The notes: a model not told the origin generated them from the sequence alone. Counted from the first letter of the stretch, positions 9,596 to 18,882 are shown. The stretch is DNA of 64,000 nt from DAOTXR01 sp034435375 (GCA_034435375.1 DAOTXR010000086.1:124001-188000); one strand, 5' to 3'. Made by a program: numbers and translations.

Positions 9596-11548
9596 ATGCC
9601 CAACGGCTACTGGGGTCGCGTTCTCTTCGTCAACCTTTCCACAGGTGAGATCCGCGCCGAGACTCTGCCTGAGGAGACTTATCGCCACTCCCTAGGCGGC
9701 TATGGCCTCGGCGTTCACATTCTTCTTGAACACATGCCCCCTGGCGCACATCCCTTAGGCCCAGATAACATGCTCGGTTTCCTGCCGGGGTTGCTCACTG
9801 GCAGCGGTGCGCCCTTCAGTGGCCGCTTTATGGTGGTAGGCCGCTCTCCGCTGACCCTCGGCTGGGGGGAGGCCAATGGGGGCGGCAACTTTGGGCCGGG
9901 AGTGCGGGCAGCGGGCTACGATGGGATATTCGTCAGCGGGCAGGCTGAGCGCCCGGTGATTCTGTATGTGGACAGCGAACGGGCTGAGCTGCGGGACGCA
10001 GCGCCCCTGTGGGGGTTGGACGTCGTTCAGACTGAGCACGCTATCCACAGCGAGACCTCAGCAGACGTGCGGGTGGCCTGCATCGGCCCCGCCGGCGAAC
10101 GCCAATCGCTGCTGGCTGGAATCGTCAACGACGCCGGACGCATCGCAGCACGCTGTGGCCTGGGGGCGGTCATGGGAGCCAAGCGCCTGAAGGCGATTGC
10201 CGTGCGGGGCAAGCAGCGCCTGCCGCTGGCCGATCCCCACACCTTCAAGGCCGGAACAGGACAGTATCGCAGCCTGTTTCGCCGCCGACCATCACGCCTG
10301 GCTGCGCTTGTCCCGGCCATCCTCCAGCGCCTTTTGCCCCTCATGCGCCGTCTCCGCGCTCAAGTGGCCGGCGGCCCGGCTCAACTGGTGATCGACACTT
10401 ACCGCCGGTATGGGACGGCTTCCGGAACGGCTCCGCTGGTCATGCTAGGCGACACCCCGGTGCGCAACTGGACAGGCATTGGCTCCCGCGATTTCCCGCT
10501 CTCGTCGGCGGCAGCTCTGAGCGACGACGCCGTGATCCGCCACAACGTGCGACCCTACGCCTGCCAGGCATGCCCGGTAGCCTGCGGAGCTATTGCCCAA
10601 CTGCCAGATGGAGAAACGGGTCACAAAGCCGAGTACGAGGCATTGGCTTCTTTTGGGCCGCTGCTGGTGAACGACGACTTGGGCGCGGTCATGCGCTGCA
10701 ACGAGATTTGCAATCGGATGGGCATAGATGCCATTTCTGTGGGCGTGACCGTAGCTTTCGCTCTGGAGTGTGCTGAACAAGGATGGCTTCCCTCTGAATT
10801 GCGCGACGAGCTTCCGCTGCGGTGGGGGGATGGCGAGGTCATCGTTGAGCTGACGCGCCGCATTGCCGCGCGAGAGCCTGGTCTGGGCGAATGGCTGGCC
10901 GATGGCGTACGGCGGGCAGCGCAGCGGCTGACGCCAGAGGCCGAGCAGGCCGCCATGCACGCCGGGGGCCAGGAACTTCCTATGCACCGGGGCATCTATG
11001 AGCCGGGCGTGGCGTTGGGCTATCAGGTAGACCCCGCGCCGGGGCGGCACACCGCCACCAATAGCGGGGTGGCCGCCGTGGAGGCTTTCGCACCCTACTT
11101 CGCGCTGCACGCCAGCCAGCCAGCCGGTCGCTACGATTATGCGGAGAAGGGTCCGACGTTTGCGATCGCCATTCCGGTGCTGCGCGCCTTCGACTCGCTT
11201 GGGCTGTGCCAGTTTGCGCTGGCGATGGGCAATCCGCCCTTTTTGAAATGGCTGAACGCGGCAACTGGCTGGGACATAGACGAAGCCGAGTTCTTCCGCA
11301 TCGGGAAGCGCATTCAAGTGCTGCGGCACGCCTTCAATGCACGCGAGGGCCTGCCCGCCCAGGTTCCTCTCCCAGCCAGAGAGCGCGGCGTGCCGCCTCA
11401 GGCCGCCGGACCGGTGGCCGGAGTCACGCTAGACCTGGAAGCGATGGCGCGTGGGTACTTTGCTGCGCTGGGAGTCGATCCGGCCACCGGCTTCCCCCTG
11501 CCAGAGACAATCCACGAGCTGGGACTGGAAGCAGTGCTCAGCGTGTGA
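9596..11548 (+). CDS. Aldehyde:ferredoxin oxidoreductase family protein (tungstopterin enzyme)
   Basis: 650 aa, ATG at 9596 with AGGAGC eight bases upstream. The N-terminus (GYWGRVLFVNLSTGEI, then GGYGLG) and the middle (GPAGERQ, GAVMGAKRLKAIAVRG) are typical of the AOR family. The [4Fe-4S] ligands are visible as C323-x2-C326-x3-C330 and C538 in LGLCQF, the same spacing style as the archaeal enzymes. Family members oxidise aldehydes to acids with ferredoxin in the cytoplasm, using a W- or Mo-bispterin centre. No cofactor-synthesis or ferredoxin gene is adjacent, so the substrate cannot be inferred. The 3' end lies inside a long hairpin shared with the convergent kinase gene. Confidence 0.92.
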   Translation: MPNGYWGRVLFVNLSTGEIRAETLPEETYRHSLGGYGLGVHILLEHMPPGAHPLGPDNMLGFLPGLLTGSGAPFSGRFMVVGRSPLTLGWGEANGGGNFGPGVRAAGYDGIFVSGQAERPVILYVDSERAELRDAAPLWGLDVVQTEHAIHSETSADVRVACIGPAGERQSLLAGIVNDAGRIAARCGLGAVMGAKRLKAIAVRGKQRLPLADPHTFKAGTGQYRSLFRRRPSRLAALVPAILQRLLPLMRRLRAQVAGGPAQLVIDTYRRYGTASGTAPLVMLGDTPVRNWTGIGSRDFPLSSAAALSDDAVIRHNVRPYACQACPVACGAIAQLPDGETGHKAEYEALASFGPLLVNDDLGAVMRCNEICNRMGIDAISVGVTVAFALECAEQGWLPSELRDELPLRWGDGEVIVELTRRIAAREPGLGEWLADGVRRAAQRLTPEAEQAAMHAGGQELPMHRGIYEPGVALGYQVDPAPGRHTATNSGVAAVEAFAPYFALHASQPAGRYDYAEKGPTFAIAIPVLRAFDSLGLCQFALAMGNPPFLKWLNAATGWDIDEAEFFRIGKRIQVLRHAFNAREGLPAQVPLPARERGVPPQAAGPVAGVTLDLEAMARGYFAALGVDPATGFPLPETIHELGLEAVLSV

Positions 11549-11592
11549 TCGGGCGGCGCGATGGCGCCGGCGAGCATCGCTGAGCACTGCTT
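11529..11592. terminator. Bidirectional terminator-type hairpin between convergent genes
   Basis: aagcagtgctcagcg (11529-11543) and cgctgagcactgctt (11578-11592) form a perfect 15-bp inverted repeat; the loop contains a second small GC hairpin (ggcgc/gcgcc). It straddles the end of the oxidoreductase gene and precedes the stop side of the convergent PfkB gene. Confidence 0.7.
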
Positions 11593-11609
11593 GGGCTGGC
11601 TGATGGGAG

Positions 11610-12572
11610 CTATTCGTATTCTGCCAGCTTCTCTTCGATCTGACGGCGGGTGGGGAATGTCTGTGACCCGCCCACGCCCGTCACTGTGAATCCCGCAGCA
11701 ATGCTGGCAAACAGCGAGCATCGCTCCAGCGGCCAGCCTTCCAACACGCCGAGCAGAAAGGCTGCGCCGTAGGCGTCGCCCGCCCCGATTGTGTCCACGA
11801 CCTCGCCGATCTGAATGGCAGGCTGGTGATATTTCCACCCCTGCCGGTAGAGAGTCGAGCCATCAGCGCCCTGTTTGACGATCACCAGGTCGGGGCCGGC
11901 ATCCAGCAGCACTCTAGCCGCCTCGTCAAGGTCCTGCCGGGCGGCCATGTGGCGGGCTTCATGCTCATCACACAGCAGGATGTCCACGAAGGGCAGAATG
12001 TCCGTCATGGCCGCCATCCAGGGCGGCTCCATGGCGAACAGGGGAAACTGCGAATCCATCGATGTCACCAGCCCGCGCTGTTTGGCCTGGCGGAACAGAT
12101 CAACTGACACACCATGCCACGCCGACTTAAAGTGCAGGTAGCCCCCGTTATGCAGCAGCCGTGCATCGAGCAGCCGCTCGATGGCCTCCTGATCGAACTG
12201 CTGCGGCCACGGCTCGTGGGTAGGCAGTCGATACACCAGAGGGCGCTTACGGCTGCCGAACAGCAACATGTAGACGCCGATGCCCCCCACAGTGCCCGGC
12301 ACCTTCTGCACACCAGCCACGTCTACGCCGTCACGCCTGAGGGCATCCACGATAAACGCGCCCAGCGGATCATCGGGCACACATGAGCTGACCGCTGCGC
12401 TCAGCCCAAGCTTAGACATGTCGCTGACAGTGTATCCCACCGATCCTGCTGCCGTCATCTGCATGTCGGCGGGGCCATCCCAGGTAGGGATCGACTCCCA
12501 GTCCTTTGGGCCTTCCCCGACGATCAGCAGGTCAATGTTCAGAGGCCCAATGACCGAAACATCTCGCGCCAT
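11610..12572 (-). CDS. PfkB-family carbohydrate kinase
   Basis: 320 aa, ATG at 12572 with GGAGGGAG upstream. The ribokinase fold is indicated by the N-terminal GPLNIDLL strand, the substrate region GSVGYTVSDMSKLG (about 43-56), and the C-terminal anion-hole signature DTIGAGDAYGAAF (260-272) with the catalytic base D266. Family enzymes phosphorylate sugars or nucleosides with ATP in the cytoplasm. It is the last gene of the minus-strand sugar module, after a SIS-domain protein (59-base gap) and an ABC importer, so its likely job is phosphorylating the imported sugar or a derivative. The exact substrate is not readable. Confidence 0.93.
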   Translation of the reverse strand: MARDVSVIGPLNIDLLIVGEGPKDWESIPTWDGPADMQMTAAGSVGYTVSDMSKLGLSAAVSSCVPDDPLGAFIVDALRRDGVDVAGVQKVPGTVGGIGVYMLLFGSRKRPLVYRLPTHEPWPQQFDQEAIERLLDARLLHNGGYLHFKSAWHGVSVDLFRQAKQRGLVTSMDSQFPLFAMEPPWMAAMTDILPFVDILLCDEHEARHMAARQDLDEAARVLLDAGPDLVIVKQGADGSTLYRQGWKYHQPAIQIGEVVDTIGAGDAYGAAFLLGVLEGWPLERCSLFASIAAGFTVTGVGGSQTFPTRRQIEEKLAEYE

Positions 12573-12631
12573 AGGCTATCTCCCTCCGCATGGTAGGAGA
12601 GAAGACACATCATCGATCAGGGGTGAACCCT

Positions 12632-13876
12632 TCAGTGCGTTTCTTTAGGAAACAGCCAGTTCCACACTTTCGCGTGGCGGGCGACATTGGCCCGCTGGCA
12701 GTCTGGGTTGATGTCTCCCTGCGCCACGGCGCTCCAGTAGGGCAGCAGTTGTCCGGGCAGGATCGACAGGATAGCAAACAGGATCGGGTCCGTCTCTGGC
12801 AGGCGGAACACGTCGTCAACCTGTTCAGCGACGCGCTCGTCCTCCTCGCTGATCAGCGCAATGGAGGGCGATTTGAGCATCATCGTCACCTGCGCCACAT
12901 CGCGCAGCGCCTCGTAGGCCGGGTCTTCCAGAGGCGCGATCACGATCGTCAGGATGTCGTTCTGAGTCAGCCCTAACGCGCCGTGGATATGGCGGCCCGG
13001 ACACATCCCTTTGGTGGGAATGTGGCTCATCTCATCATATTTCAGCGCGATCTCCTCGGCAGTGCCCTCGTTAGGCCCTGCGCCGACCACGATCACACTG
13101 CGGACATCGCGGTAGCGACGCCCCAGGATGCGAGCGCGCTCGCTGACCCAGTCCAACATCCCGGCCATTTTGTCCGGGAGCGCCCATAGACGTTGGCGCA
13201 GGTCGTCCCAGTTGCGCTCGGCAGGTCGCGTCAGTGCGCCGATCTCCAGCGCCAGCCAGGCTGACATCGCCAGCCGGGTGGTGTAGTGGAAAGTATCGGA
13301 GCCGCCGGTGTCAAACCCACCGGCGCACACGATCGACTCATCGCACTTGTGCGTGATGGGGCTGCCCGCGATGCTGGTAAACGCCACCTGGAAAGCGCCC
13401 CTTTCCCGAGCCATCAACGCCGCACGGTTGCTGTCCACCGTGCTGCCGCTGCCTGAGTAGGCAAAGAAGACCGTCCGACTGAAGTCGATGGGGTGCCGGA
13501 AGTTGACATATTCCAGCGAGTCCAGATCGCAGGCAGGCCATCCAGCCCACATCCAGAAGGCGCCGGCTGCCGTCTGCGCCACAAACTGCGATGTCCCCAA
13601 CCCTTGCCCAACCATGGCCGTGAAACCACGCTCCACCAGCTTACGGGCGAGGGCAGGGATGGCCTCGCGGTTCAGGTTGAAGGAGTCGCGCAGCGCTGTC
13701 GGCTGGCTTAGGATGTCCCCATACAGGTTGAAGGGGTGCTCGGTGCGCGGTTCGGTGCCCAGCGCACGGTACATGATCGGGTACTCGCCTGTGCCCTCAA
13801 CATGACGCCGGATGTCGCCCTCGATCCCCCACTGTTTGATGCGCTTTCCGACTTCGCGCTCGTAGTCCTGCGACAT
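12632..13876 (-). CDS. SIS-domain phosphosugar isomerase/deglycase-like protein
   Basis: 414 aa, ATG at 13876 with AGGAGA upstream. Two SIS-type lobes are visible: the first has MVGQGLGTSQFVAQ and then FFAYSGSGSTVDSNRA (about 165-180), the serine-rich phosphosugar loop; the second has VIVVGAGPNEGTAEEIALK (about 262-280) and RHIHGALGL. This is the general layout of the GlmS isomerase domain, AgaS and fructosamine-6-phosphate deglycases. It lies between the ABC ATPase and a PfkB kinase, so it probably isomerises or deaminates a phosphorylated sugar. The assignment to a specific reaction is open. Confidence 0.85.
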   Translation of the reverse strand: MSQDYEREVGKRIKQWGIEGDIRRHVEGTGEYPIMYRALGTEPRTEHPFNLYGDILSQPTALRDSFNLNREAIPALARKLVERGFTAMVGQGLGTSQFVAQTAAGAFWMWAGWPACDLDSLEYVNFRHPIDFSRTVFFAYSGSGSTVDSNRAALMARERGAFQVAFTSIAGSPITHKCDESIVCAGGFDTGGSDTFHYTTRLAMSAWLALEIGALTRPAERNWDDLRQRLWALPDKMAGMLDWVSERARILGRRYRDVRSVIVVGAGPNEGTAEEIALKYDEMSHIPTKGMCPGRHIHGALGLTQNDILTIVIAPLEDPAYEALRDVAQVTMMLKSPSIALISEEDERVAEQVDDVFRLPETDPILFAILSILPGQLLPYWSAVAQGDINPDCQRANVARHAKVWNWLFPKETH

Positions 13877-13948
13877 GAAATCTTCTCCTCAGCTAGTACA
13901 AGTTCCGGGTGGGGGCCAGGAGATGCTGTCCCCCTTCCAATCGGTGCA

Positions 13949-13964
13949 CCCGGCGTGAGCCGGG
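13949..13964 (-). promoter_or_regulatory. Hairpin after the ABC ATPase gene
   Basis: cccggc-gtga-gccggg makes a 6-bp GC stem with a tetraloop directly after the ATPase stop, inside the operon and before the SIS gene. It could protect or attenuate the upstream transcript; there is no T-run, so a full terminator is less likely. Confidence 0.4.
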
Positions 13965-13970
13965 GCGGGT

Positions 13971-15488
13971 TCACATCGGGGTCGGGATGGGGTTAGCTTC
14001 GCCCAGCGCGTGGCGAAGCACCTCTCCCTGAGTGGTCTGCTGAGCATCCAGCTCGGCCACGACACGCCCTTCACGCATGACAAGAATACGGTGCGCCAGG
14101 CCGAGCAACTCGGGCAGTTCCGAGGAGATGAGTAAGATAGCTCGACCCTGCTCTGCCTGCTCGGCCACGAAGCGATAAACCTCGAACTTGACTCCCACAT
14201 CGATGCCCTGTGTAGGTTCCATCAGAATCAGAACTTCGGGTTCAGCCGCCAGACATCGGCCCAGGACAACCTTCTGCTGATTCCCGCCACTAAGCGTCAT
14301 CACAGGCTGTTCCAGGTCCGTAATCTTGATATCAAGGGCCTCGACCTGCGCCTGCGCCACCCGCTGTTCCCTGGCCCGCGTGATGACGCCGCCCCGCGCC
14401 GCGATGCGCGGCAGCACGGAAAGTGTGATATTGCGTCTGACACTCTGATCCTGTAGTACGCCGTCTGCCTTCCGGTCTTCGGGCAGATAAACCAGCCCTC
14501 TGCGGATCGCGCGCGCGGGCTTTGGCTTGAGAGGTTTCCCCTTCAGCCAGATGCGGCCCCTGTCCAGCGGCAGGTCGCCAAAGATGGCCTTGCCCAGCTC
14601 AGTTTTGCCGCTGCCAGACAGCCCCGCCACGCCCAGCACCTCGCCGCGATGCAGGCTGAAGCTGACATCGATCAGCGCCGCGCCTGAGCTGATCCCCTCA
14701 AGGCGCAGAACCTCTTGCCCGCGCTGGCGAGATCGCTCAGGGAAAGCCCCAGACAGCTTGCGTCCGATCATGCCCTCGATCAGCGAGTCGCGCGTGACCA
14801 CCCCCATGGGTAGGGTGCTGACATGCTCTCCGTCGCGCAGGACGGTCACGTAGTCGGCTAGCTCGAAGATCTCGTCCAGCCGATGAGAGACATACAGAAT
14901 CGTGACTCCTCCTGCCTGCAGCCTGCGGATGTTGTCGAATAACGCCTCGGCTTCGGCCTGGTTGAGCGCTGCGGTCGGCTCATCCATGATCATAAATCGG
15001 CAGCGCCCCAAAAGCGCCCTGGCGATCTCGACAATCTGCTTCTCGCCAACCTTCAAATCGGCCACCAGCCCGCCGGGGTCGAGGTGCGAAGCGCCCAGCG
15101 CCTCCAGCACACGCTTGGCCTCCGCCTGCATGGCCCGCAGGTCAAGCACACCCCCATGAGCGGGTTCCCTGCCGAGCAGAATGTTGTGCATAACAGTCCG
15201 GTCGGGCAGCAGATTGAACACCTGGTAGATGGTCGAGATATTCGCACTGAGCGCATCCCGGGGAGTCGCCGGCGCATAGCGCCTGCCCTGAAGCCAGAGA
15301 GTCCCGCCCGGATCGGGTCGCTCCGCCCCAGCCAGGATTTTGATCAGGGTAGACTTACCCGCCCCATTTTCACCGACCAGCGCGTGCACCTGGCCCGCCT
15401 GGATGTCAAACGACACCTCGCGCAGGGCCTGCACACCTGGATAGGTCTTGCTGATCTTCTCAATGCGGAGGAACGGCATGGCGTCCAT
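13971..15488 (-). CDS. Sugar ABC transporter, duplicated ATP-binding protein (RbsA/XylG-like)
   Basis: 505 aa with two ABC cassettes. The first has Walker A GENGAGKST (39-47) and MDEPTAAL; the second has GLSGSGKTELG, the signature LSGGNQQKVVLG and LMEPTQGIDVG. Double ATPases of this type energise carbohydrate uptake of the CUT2 class (ribose, xylose, galactose and similar) from the inner face of the membrane. The second-cassette first-half Walker A lacks the second glycine-rich form seen in the first, as is usual in RbsA relatives. It starts five bases after the permease stop; an alternative ATG lies three codons in (15479). Confidence 0.95.
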   Translation of the reverse strand: MDAMPFLRIEKISKTYPGVQALREVSFDIQAGQVHALVGENGAGKSTLIKILAGAERPDPGGTLWLQGRRYAPATPRDALSANISTIYQVFNLLPDRTVMHNILLGREPAHGGVLDLRAMQAEAKRVLEALGASHLDPGGLVADLKVGEKQIVEIARALLGRCRFMIMDEPTAALNQAEAEALFDNIRRLQAGGVTILYVSHRLDEIFELADYVTVLRDGEHVSTLPMGVVTRDSLIEGMIGRKLSGAFPERSRQRGQEVLRLEGISSGAALIDVSFSLHRGEVLGVAGLSGSGKTELGKAIFGDLPLDRGRIWLKGKPLKPKPARAIRRGLVYLPEDRKADGVLQDQSVRRNITLSVLPRIAARGGVITRAREQRVAQAQVEALDIKITDLEQPVMTLSGGNQQKVVLGRCLAAEPEVLILMEPTQGIDVGVKFEVYRFVAEQAEQGRAILLISSELPELLGLAHRILVMREGRVVAELDAQQTTQGEVLRHALGEANPIPTPM

Positions 15489-15492
15489 TGGC

Positions 15493-16488
15493 TCACACCC
15501 TTATGGTGCGCAGGCGGTCAAGGGACAACGCCATGACCAAAATGGCTCCTGAGATAATGCGCTGCGCGTAGATGCTGACTCCCAGCAGGATCATGCCATT
15601 GGTGATCGTCGTCAGGAAGATGGCAGCCACCAGCGTGTTCAACACCTTGCCTCGCCCTCCAGACAGGCTCGCCCCACCCAACACCACGGCGGTCAAGACG
15701 GGAAAGAGGAAGTCGGCTCCCATGCCGCCCGTGGCCGTGCCCTGACGGGCCACCTGCATGACGCCCCCGACGGCAGCCAGTGTGCCAGCGATCATGTAGG
15801 CGGCCAGCCGCACATTTTGAACTTTGATCCCAGCCAGCCAGGCCGCCTTCTCATTGTTGCCGACGGCAAACAGGTGCGCGCCAAAGGTAGTGTAACGCAG
15901 CAAGAGAAATGCCAGCCCGTACAGCGCAAACAGGACGATCACCGGCACCGGCAGGAAGCCCAGCAACCGCCCACGCGACAGAAACTCGATGGCGGCCAGC
16001 GCGTCGCCGAAGATGGTCTTGCCCTGGGTATAGATGAATGCCAGGCCCTCCAGCACGCTCATCATCCCCAAGGTGGTGATGATCGGGTTGATCTTAAGTT
16101 GGGTGATGATGAGGCCGTTCACCAGACCGATCAGGGCGCCCAAGCCCAGCGCGATCAGCACGGCCAGCACCGGCGGCATGCCAAAGTGCGCCAGCAGCGC
16201 CGCCGCCGCCACGCCGGTCAGAGTCAGGATCGAGGCCAGAGAGATGTCCATTGTGCCCAACAGAACGATCAGGTGCTCGCCAATGGCCAGGATGCCAATG
16301 ATCGCGGCCTGGCGAAGCACCGTGAAGAAGTTGTTGGCCGTCGCAAAGGAGTCGGTGGAGAAGGTCAGGAACAAGGCCCACAGCGCAAAGATGACCATGA
16401 ATCCCTGCTCGCCCAGCAGGCCGAGAATGCGCCGACCGGCTGGGTTACCCCGCGCGGCGCGGATAGGCGTCGTATCTGGTGCTGTCAT
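15493..16488 (-). CDS. Sugar ABC transporter permease (RbsC-like, CUT2)
   Basis: 331 aa, ATG at 16488 with GGAGAG upstream. About nine to ten hydrophobic segments and the family landmarks GEHLIVLLGTMDISLASILTL near 70-90, GLVNGLIITQLKINPIITTLG near 120-140 and GGASLSGGRGKV near 275-287 identify a CUT2 permease. It forms the membrane channel with the ATPase encoded immediately downstream and receives sugar from the binding protein encoded upstream. Confidence 0.95.
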   Translation of the reverse strand: MTAPDTTPIRAARGNPAGRRILGLLGEQGFMVIFALWALFLTFSTDSFATANNFFTVLRQAAIIGILAIGEHLIVLLGTMDISLASILTLTGVAAAALLAHFGMPPVLAVLIALGLGALIGLVNGLIITQLKINPIITTLGMMSVLEGLAFIYTQGKTIFGDALAAIEFLSRGRLLGFLPVPVIVLFALYGLAFLLLRYTTFGAHLFAVGNNEKAAWLAGIKVQNVRLAAYMIAGTLAAVGGVMQVARQGTATGGMGADFLFPVLTAVVLGGASLSGGRGKVLNTLVAAIFLTTITNGMILLGVSIYAQRIISGAILVMALSLDRLRTIRV

Positions 16489-16568
16489 AGAACTCTCCGT
16501 AGATCAGATGGAGACGGAAGACGGGGAGAGGTCTGGAGCGCAGGCCTCTCCCACCCCCAATCGCAAGG

Positions 16569-17684
16569 TTAGTCGGCGGAGATAAGCTGAACCGGCACGC
16601 GGACGTTCTGCGGGAAGGTGGCGCCAGCCAGCAGCTTGATGGCGGCATTGATCGTCATCCGGCCTGTCTCGGCAGGCGCAGTGTCCACAGTGCCGCGGTA
16701 CATCGTGCCCGACTGGATGTATTCGATCGCCTGCGGCTCCGCGTCGATGCCCACGATGATGGTGTCTTCAGCCGTGCGACCGGCGGCCTCAAGGGCCTGC
16801 ATTGCGCCATAGGCCCCCGCATCGTTGATGCTCACCACGACGTTGATCTCCGGGTGCTCCTGAAGCGCCGTCTCCATCGAGGCTAGGCCAAACTCGGTGG
16901 TGCCGCCCAGGTAGTTGCCGACGATCACAGCATTCGGAGCGCCCTCGGCCAGCGCCGCCGCGATGGCCTCAGCGCGAACGACCACGTTCGCAATGTCGGG
17001 GTAGTCGAGGATGGCCACATTCGCCTCACCGCCAAACTCGTCGTTGATCAACTGCGCCGCGTACTCGCCTGCGGTGCGGCCCAGGTCCTCATCCTCAATG
17101 CTGATCGTCACGCCCCCGAACTCAGCGGCGTTGCGACCCGCGTATTGCACCAGATACACCCCCGCCTCAGCAGCCTCCTGAAGAGCCGACTGCACGCTGG
17201 GCGGGTCGAAGACGCACACTACGATCACGGCGGCCCCGCTGGAAACGAAGTTCTCGATGCCGCTGATCTGCTTCTCCACGTTGATCTCGGAGTCAAAGGT
17301 CTCGACGGGCAGTCCCAACTCCTCGGCATAGGTCACCGCCGAATCGGGGACGGTGGAATGGTAGTCCGTCGAATAGGTGCAGGCCACAATGCCAATGAAG
17401 GAACCAGTGGCCTCCAGACGAGAGCGGGCCGCCGCGATCTCTTCCTCGCTCGGAACGAGGTCATCGGCTGTGCCCAACCCCTCGGCGATCAGCGTCGGCT
17501 CAGGGTACTCCATCACTGGCTCTTCTGTCGGTTCGGGTGTGGGTTCCTCGGTTGGCTCCGCCGTAGGCTCTTCAGCCGGGGGAGCAGGCTCCTCAGTCGG
17601 TTCCTGCGTGGCGGCAGGTCCACAGGCTGCCAGGAACAGCATCGCCACCAGGAGAACCGCTACGGAAAAGTATGCTTTCTTCAT
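16569..17684 (-). CDS. Sugar ABC transporter substrate-binding lipoprotein
   Basis: 371 aa, ATG at 17684 with AGGAGAAG upstream. A lipoprotein signal (MKKAYF, hydrophobic stretch, LAAC with C21) is followed by a Thr/Pro/Glu-rich linker of about 45 residues, which lifts the domain off the membrane. The rest is a type I periplasmic-binding-protein fold of the Peripla_BP_4 kind (IGIVACTYSTDYHS, VVVSINDAGAYGAM, DTIIVGIDAEPQAIEYIQSG, YRGTVDTAP). It captures the sugar outside the cell for the CUT2 permease. It is separated from the regulator by about 150 bases that contain a palindrome. Confidence 0.94.
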   Translation of the reverse strand: MKKAYFSVAVLLVAMLFLAACGPAATQEPTEEPAPPAEEPTAEPTEEPTPEPTEEPVMEYPEPTLIAEGLGTADDLVPSEEEIAAARSRLEATGSFIGIVACTYSTDYHSTVPDSAVTYAEELGLPVETFDSEINVEKQISGIENFVSSGAAVIVVCVFDPPSVQSALQEAAEAGVYLVQYAGRNAAEFGGVTISIEDEDLGRTAGEYAAQLINDEFGGEANVAILDYPDIANVVVRAEAIAAALAEGAPNAVIVGNYLGGTTEFGLASMETALQEHPEINVVVSINDAGAYGAMQALEAAGRTAEDTIIVGIDAEPQAIEYIQSGTMYRGTVDTAPAETGRMTINAAIKLLAGATFPQNVRVPVQLISAD

Positions 17685-17723
17685 GTCTTTCTTCTCCTCA
17701 TCACAGGACTAGGTAATTGTGCA

Positions 17724-17745
17724 GAAAGCCATTCGAATGACTTTC
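17724..17745. promoter_or_regulatory. 22-bp near-perfect palindrome upstream of the sugar-binding-protein gene
   Basis: GAAAG-C-CATTCGAATG-A-CTTTC: the central ten bases are a perfect palindrome and the outer five on each side match; only one symmetric pair differs. It lies 40 bases upstream of the ATG at 17684, a natural place for an operator. Confidence 0.45.
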
Positions 17746-17830
17746 ATTACCAGAAGCTCGGCCAGTGGCAATGATCGTCGCGACACCTCCTTCCCTCCAG
17801 GCGCGGCCTAGCACAGCGCTACACCCGGTC

Positions 17831-18811
17831 TCATGCATCGAACAACGTCGGCGATGGATAGGCGTCGTCAAGCGCCAACACACCGCGCACGGTCTGCTCG
17901 TCGCTGATGACAACGTTCACCAGACGACCCCGGATCGCTCCCAGCAGGGGAGCCACCTTGTCAGGCCCGCCGGCGACGGCAATGGTCAATTGCGCTCGCT
18001 GGAGATCGCCCAGCTCTATGCCGACGATCCGCTCGGAGAAGGCTGCCGGTTGTTCCTGTCCGTTGATGTCGAAAAAGCGTCCGCAGATGTCGCCGACCGC
18101 CCGGCCCAACAAGCTCTGCAACTCATCCTGCCGGATCAAACCGAAGCGTGCGTAGACCAGGTCGCTCTCCATTGACCCCAGCCCCACTACGTAAATGTCG
18201 GCCTGACGGGCCAATTGGAGGGCCTGATAAAGCATGGGGTTGGCGCTGATGAAATCGGCGGCTGCGCCCGAACCGTCGCCCAAAATGGCCGGGGCGCTCA
18301 GGTAATAGACTCGCCCTCCCAGCGCCAGGGCCGCCTCGCGGGCGATCTCGTTATAATCGATGTGGTGGGCTTCGTGGCCCAGATTGCCCATGGCCTGCAC
18401 CACCGTCACCCCTGGCACGTCGCGGGCCGGCAGCGCCTTGACCATCGCCCGCAGCGTCCGCCCGCAGCCCAGCACTAGCTGCTGGTTGGGCTGCACGATG
18501 GCAGAGAGATAGTTGGCCGCATAGCGGCTGATGATCGCCCGGATCGCCTCCGGTTCGCTGTCGAAACTGGGCGCTATGATGGCCTCACGCAGATGGGGAT
18601 AGCGCGCCCGAAGGGCCTCCCCCAGCTCCGACACCTGCTCGGCAGGAGCCACAATCCGAATCTGCACAATCCCCAGGGCGCGGGCGTCGCTCAGATAGCG
18701 AGACACCTGGCTCCGGGAGATGCCGAGGCTTTCGGCAATCTCCGCCTGGGTTCGATCCTCAAGGTAGTAGGCCCTGGCTACTTCAACCAACCGGTTAAAC
18801 CGTTCGTCCAT
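17831..18811 (-). CDS. SorC-family sugar-responsive transcriptional regulator
   Basis: 326 aa from ATG 18811 (MDERFNRL). A helix-turn-helix at about 8-50 (LEDRTQAEIAESLGISRSQ, VSRYLSDA) precedes a sugar-binding domain with the family landmarks LVLGCGRTLRAMVKALP, VVQAMGNLG, YVVGLGSME and VNVVISDEQTVRGVLALD near the end. SorC regulators bind phosphosugar effectors and release or activate adjacent transport operons. In-frame ATGs eight and five codons upstream overlap operator-like repeats, so 18811 is preferred although no clear ribosome site is present. The binding-protein gene follows in the same direction, consistent with control of that operon and of itself. Confidence 0.9.
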   Translation of the reverse strand: MDERFNRLVEVARAYYLEDRTQAEIAESLGISRSQVSRYLSDARALGIVQIRIVAPAEQVSELGEALRARYPHLREAIIAPSFDSEPEAIRAIISRYAANYLSAIVQPNQQLVLGCGRTLRAMVKALPARDVPGVTVVQAMGNLGHEAHHIDYNEIAREAALALGGRVYYLSAPAILGDGSGAAADFISANPMLYQALQLARQADIYVVGLGSMESDLVYARFGLIRQDELQSLLGRAVGDICGRFFDINGQEQPAAFSERIVGIELGDLQRAQLTIAVAGGPDKVAPLLGAIRGRLVNVVISDEQTVRGVLALDDAYPSPTLFDA

Positions 18812-18816
18812 GTGAT

Positions 18817-18842
18817 TACACATTTGTGCATACACATTTGTG
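18817..18842. promoter_or_regulatory. Tandem operator-like repeats at the regulator start
   Basis: TACACATTTGTG occurs twice, at 18817-18828 and 18831-18842, a 14-base period; each contains the CACA-TT-TGTG dyad. They sit between the candidate -10 box and the ATG of the SorC-type gene, where a bound regulator would block its own transcription. Confidence 0.55.
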
Positions 18843-18852
18843 AGGTAAACTC

Positions 18853-18882
18853 AGTATAAGATGGAATCGCCAGCCATGTCAA
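18853..18882 (-). promoter_or_regulatory. Sigma70-like promoter for the SorC-family regulator
   Basis: On the minus strand a perfect TTGACA (18882-18877) is followed after 18 bases by TATACT (18858-18853). Transcription would start near 18846, immediately before the tandem TACACATTTGTG repeats. Confidence 0.65.
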
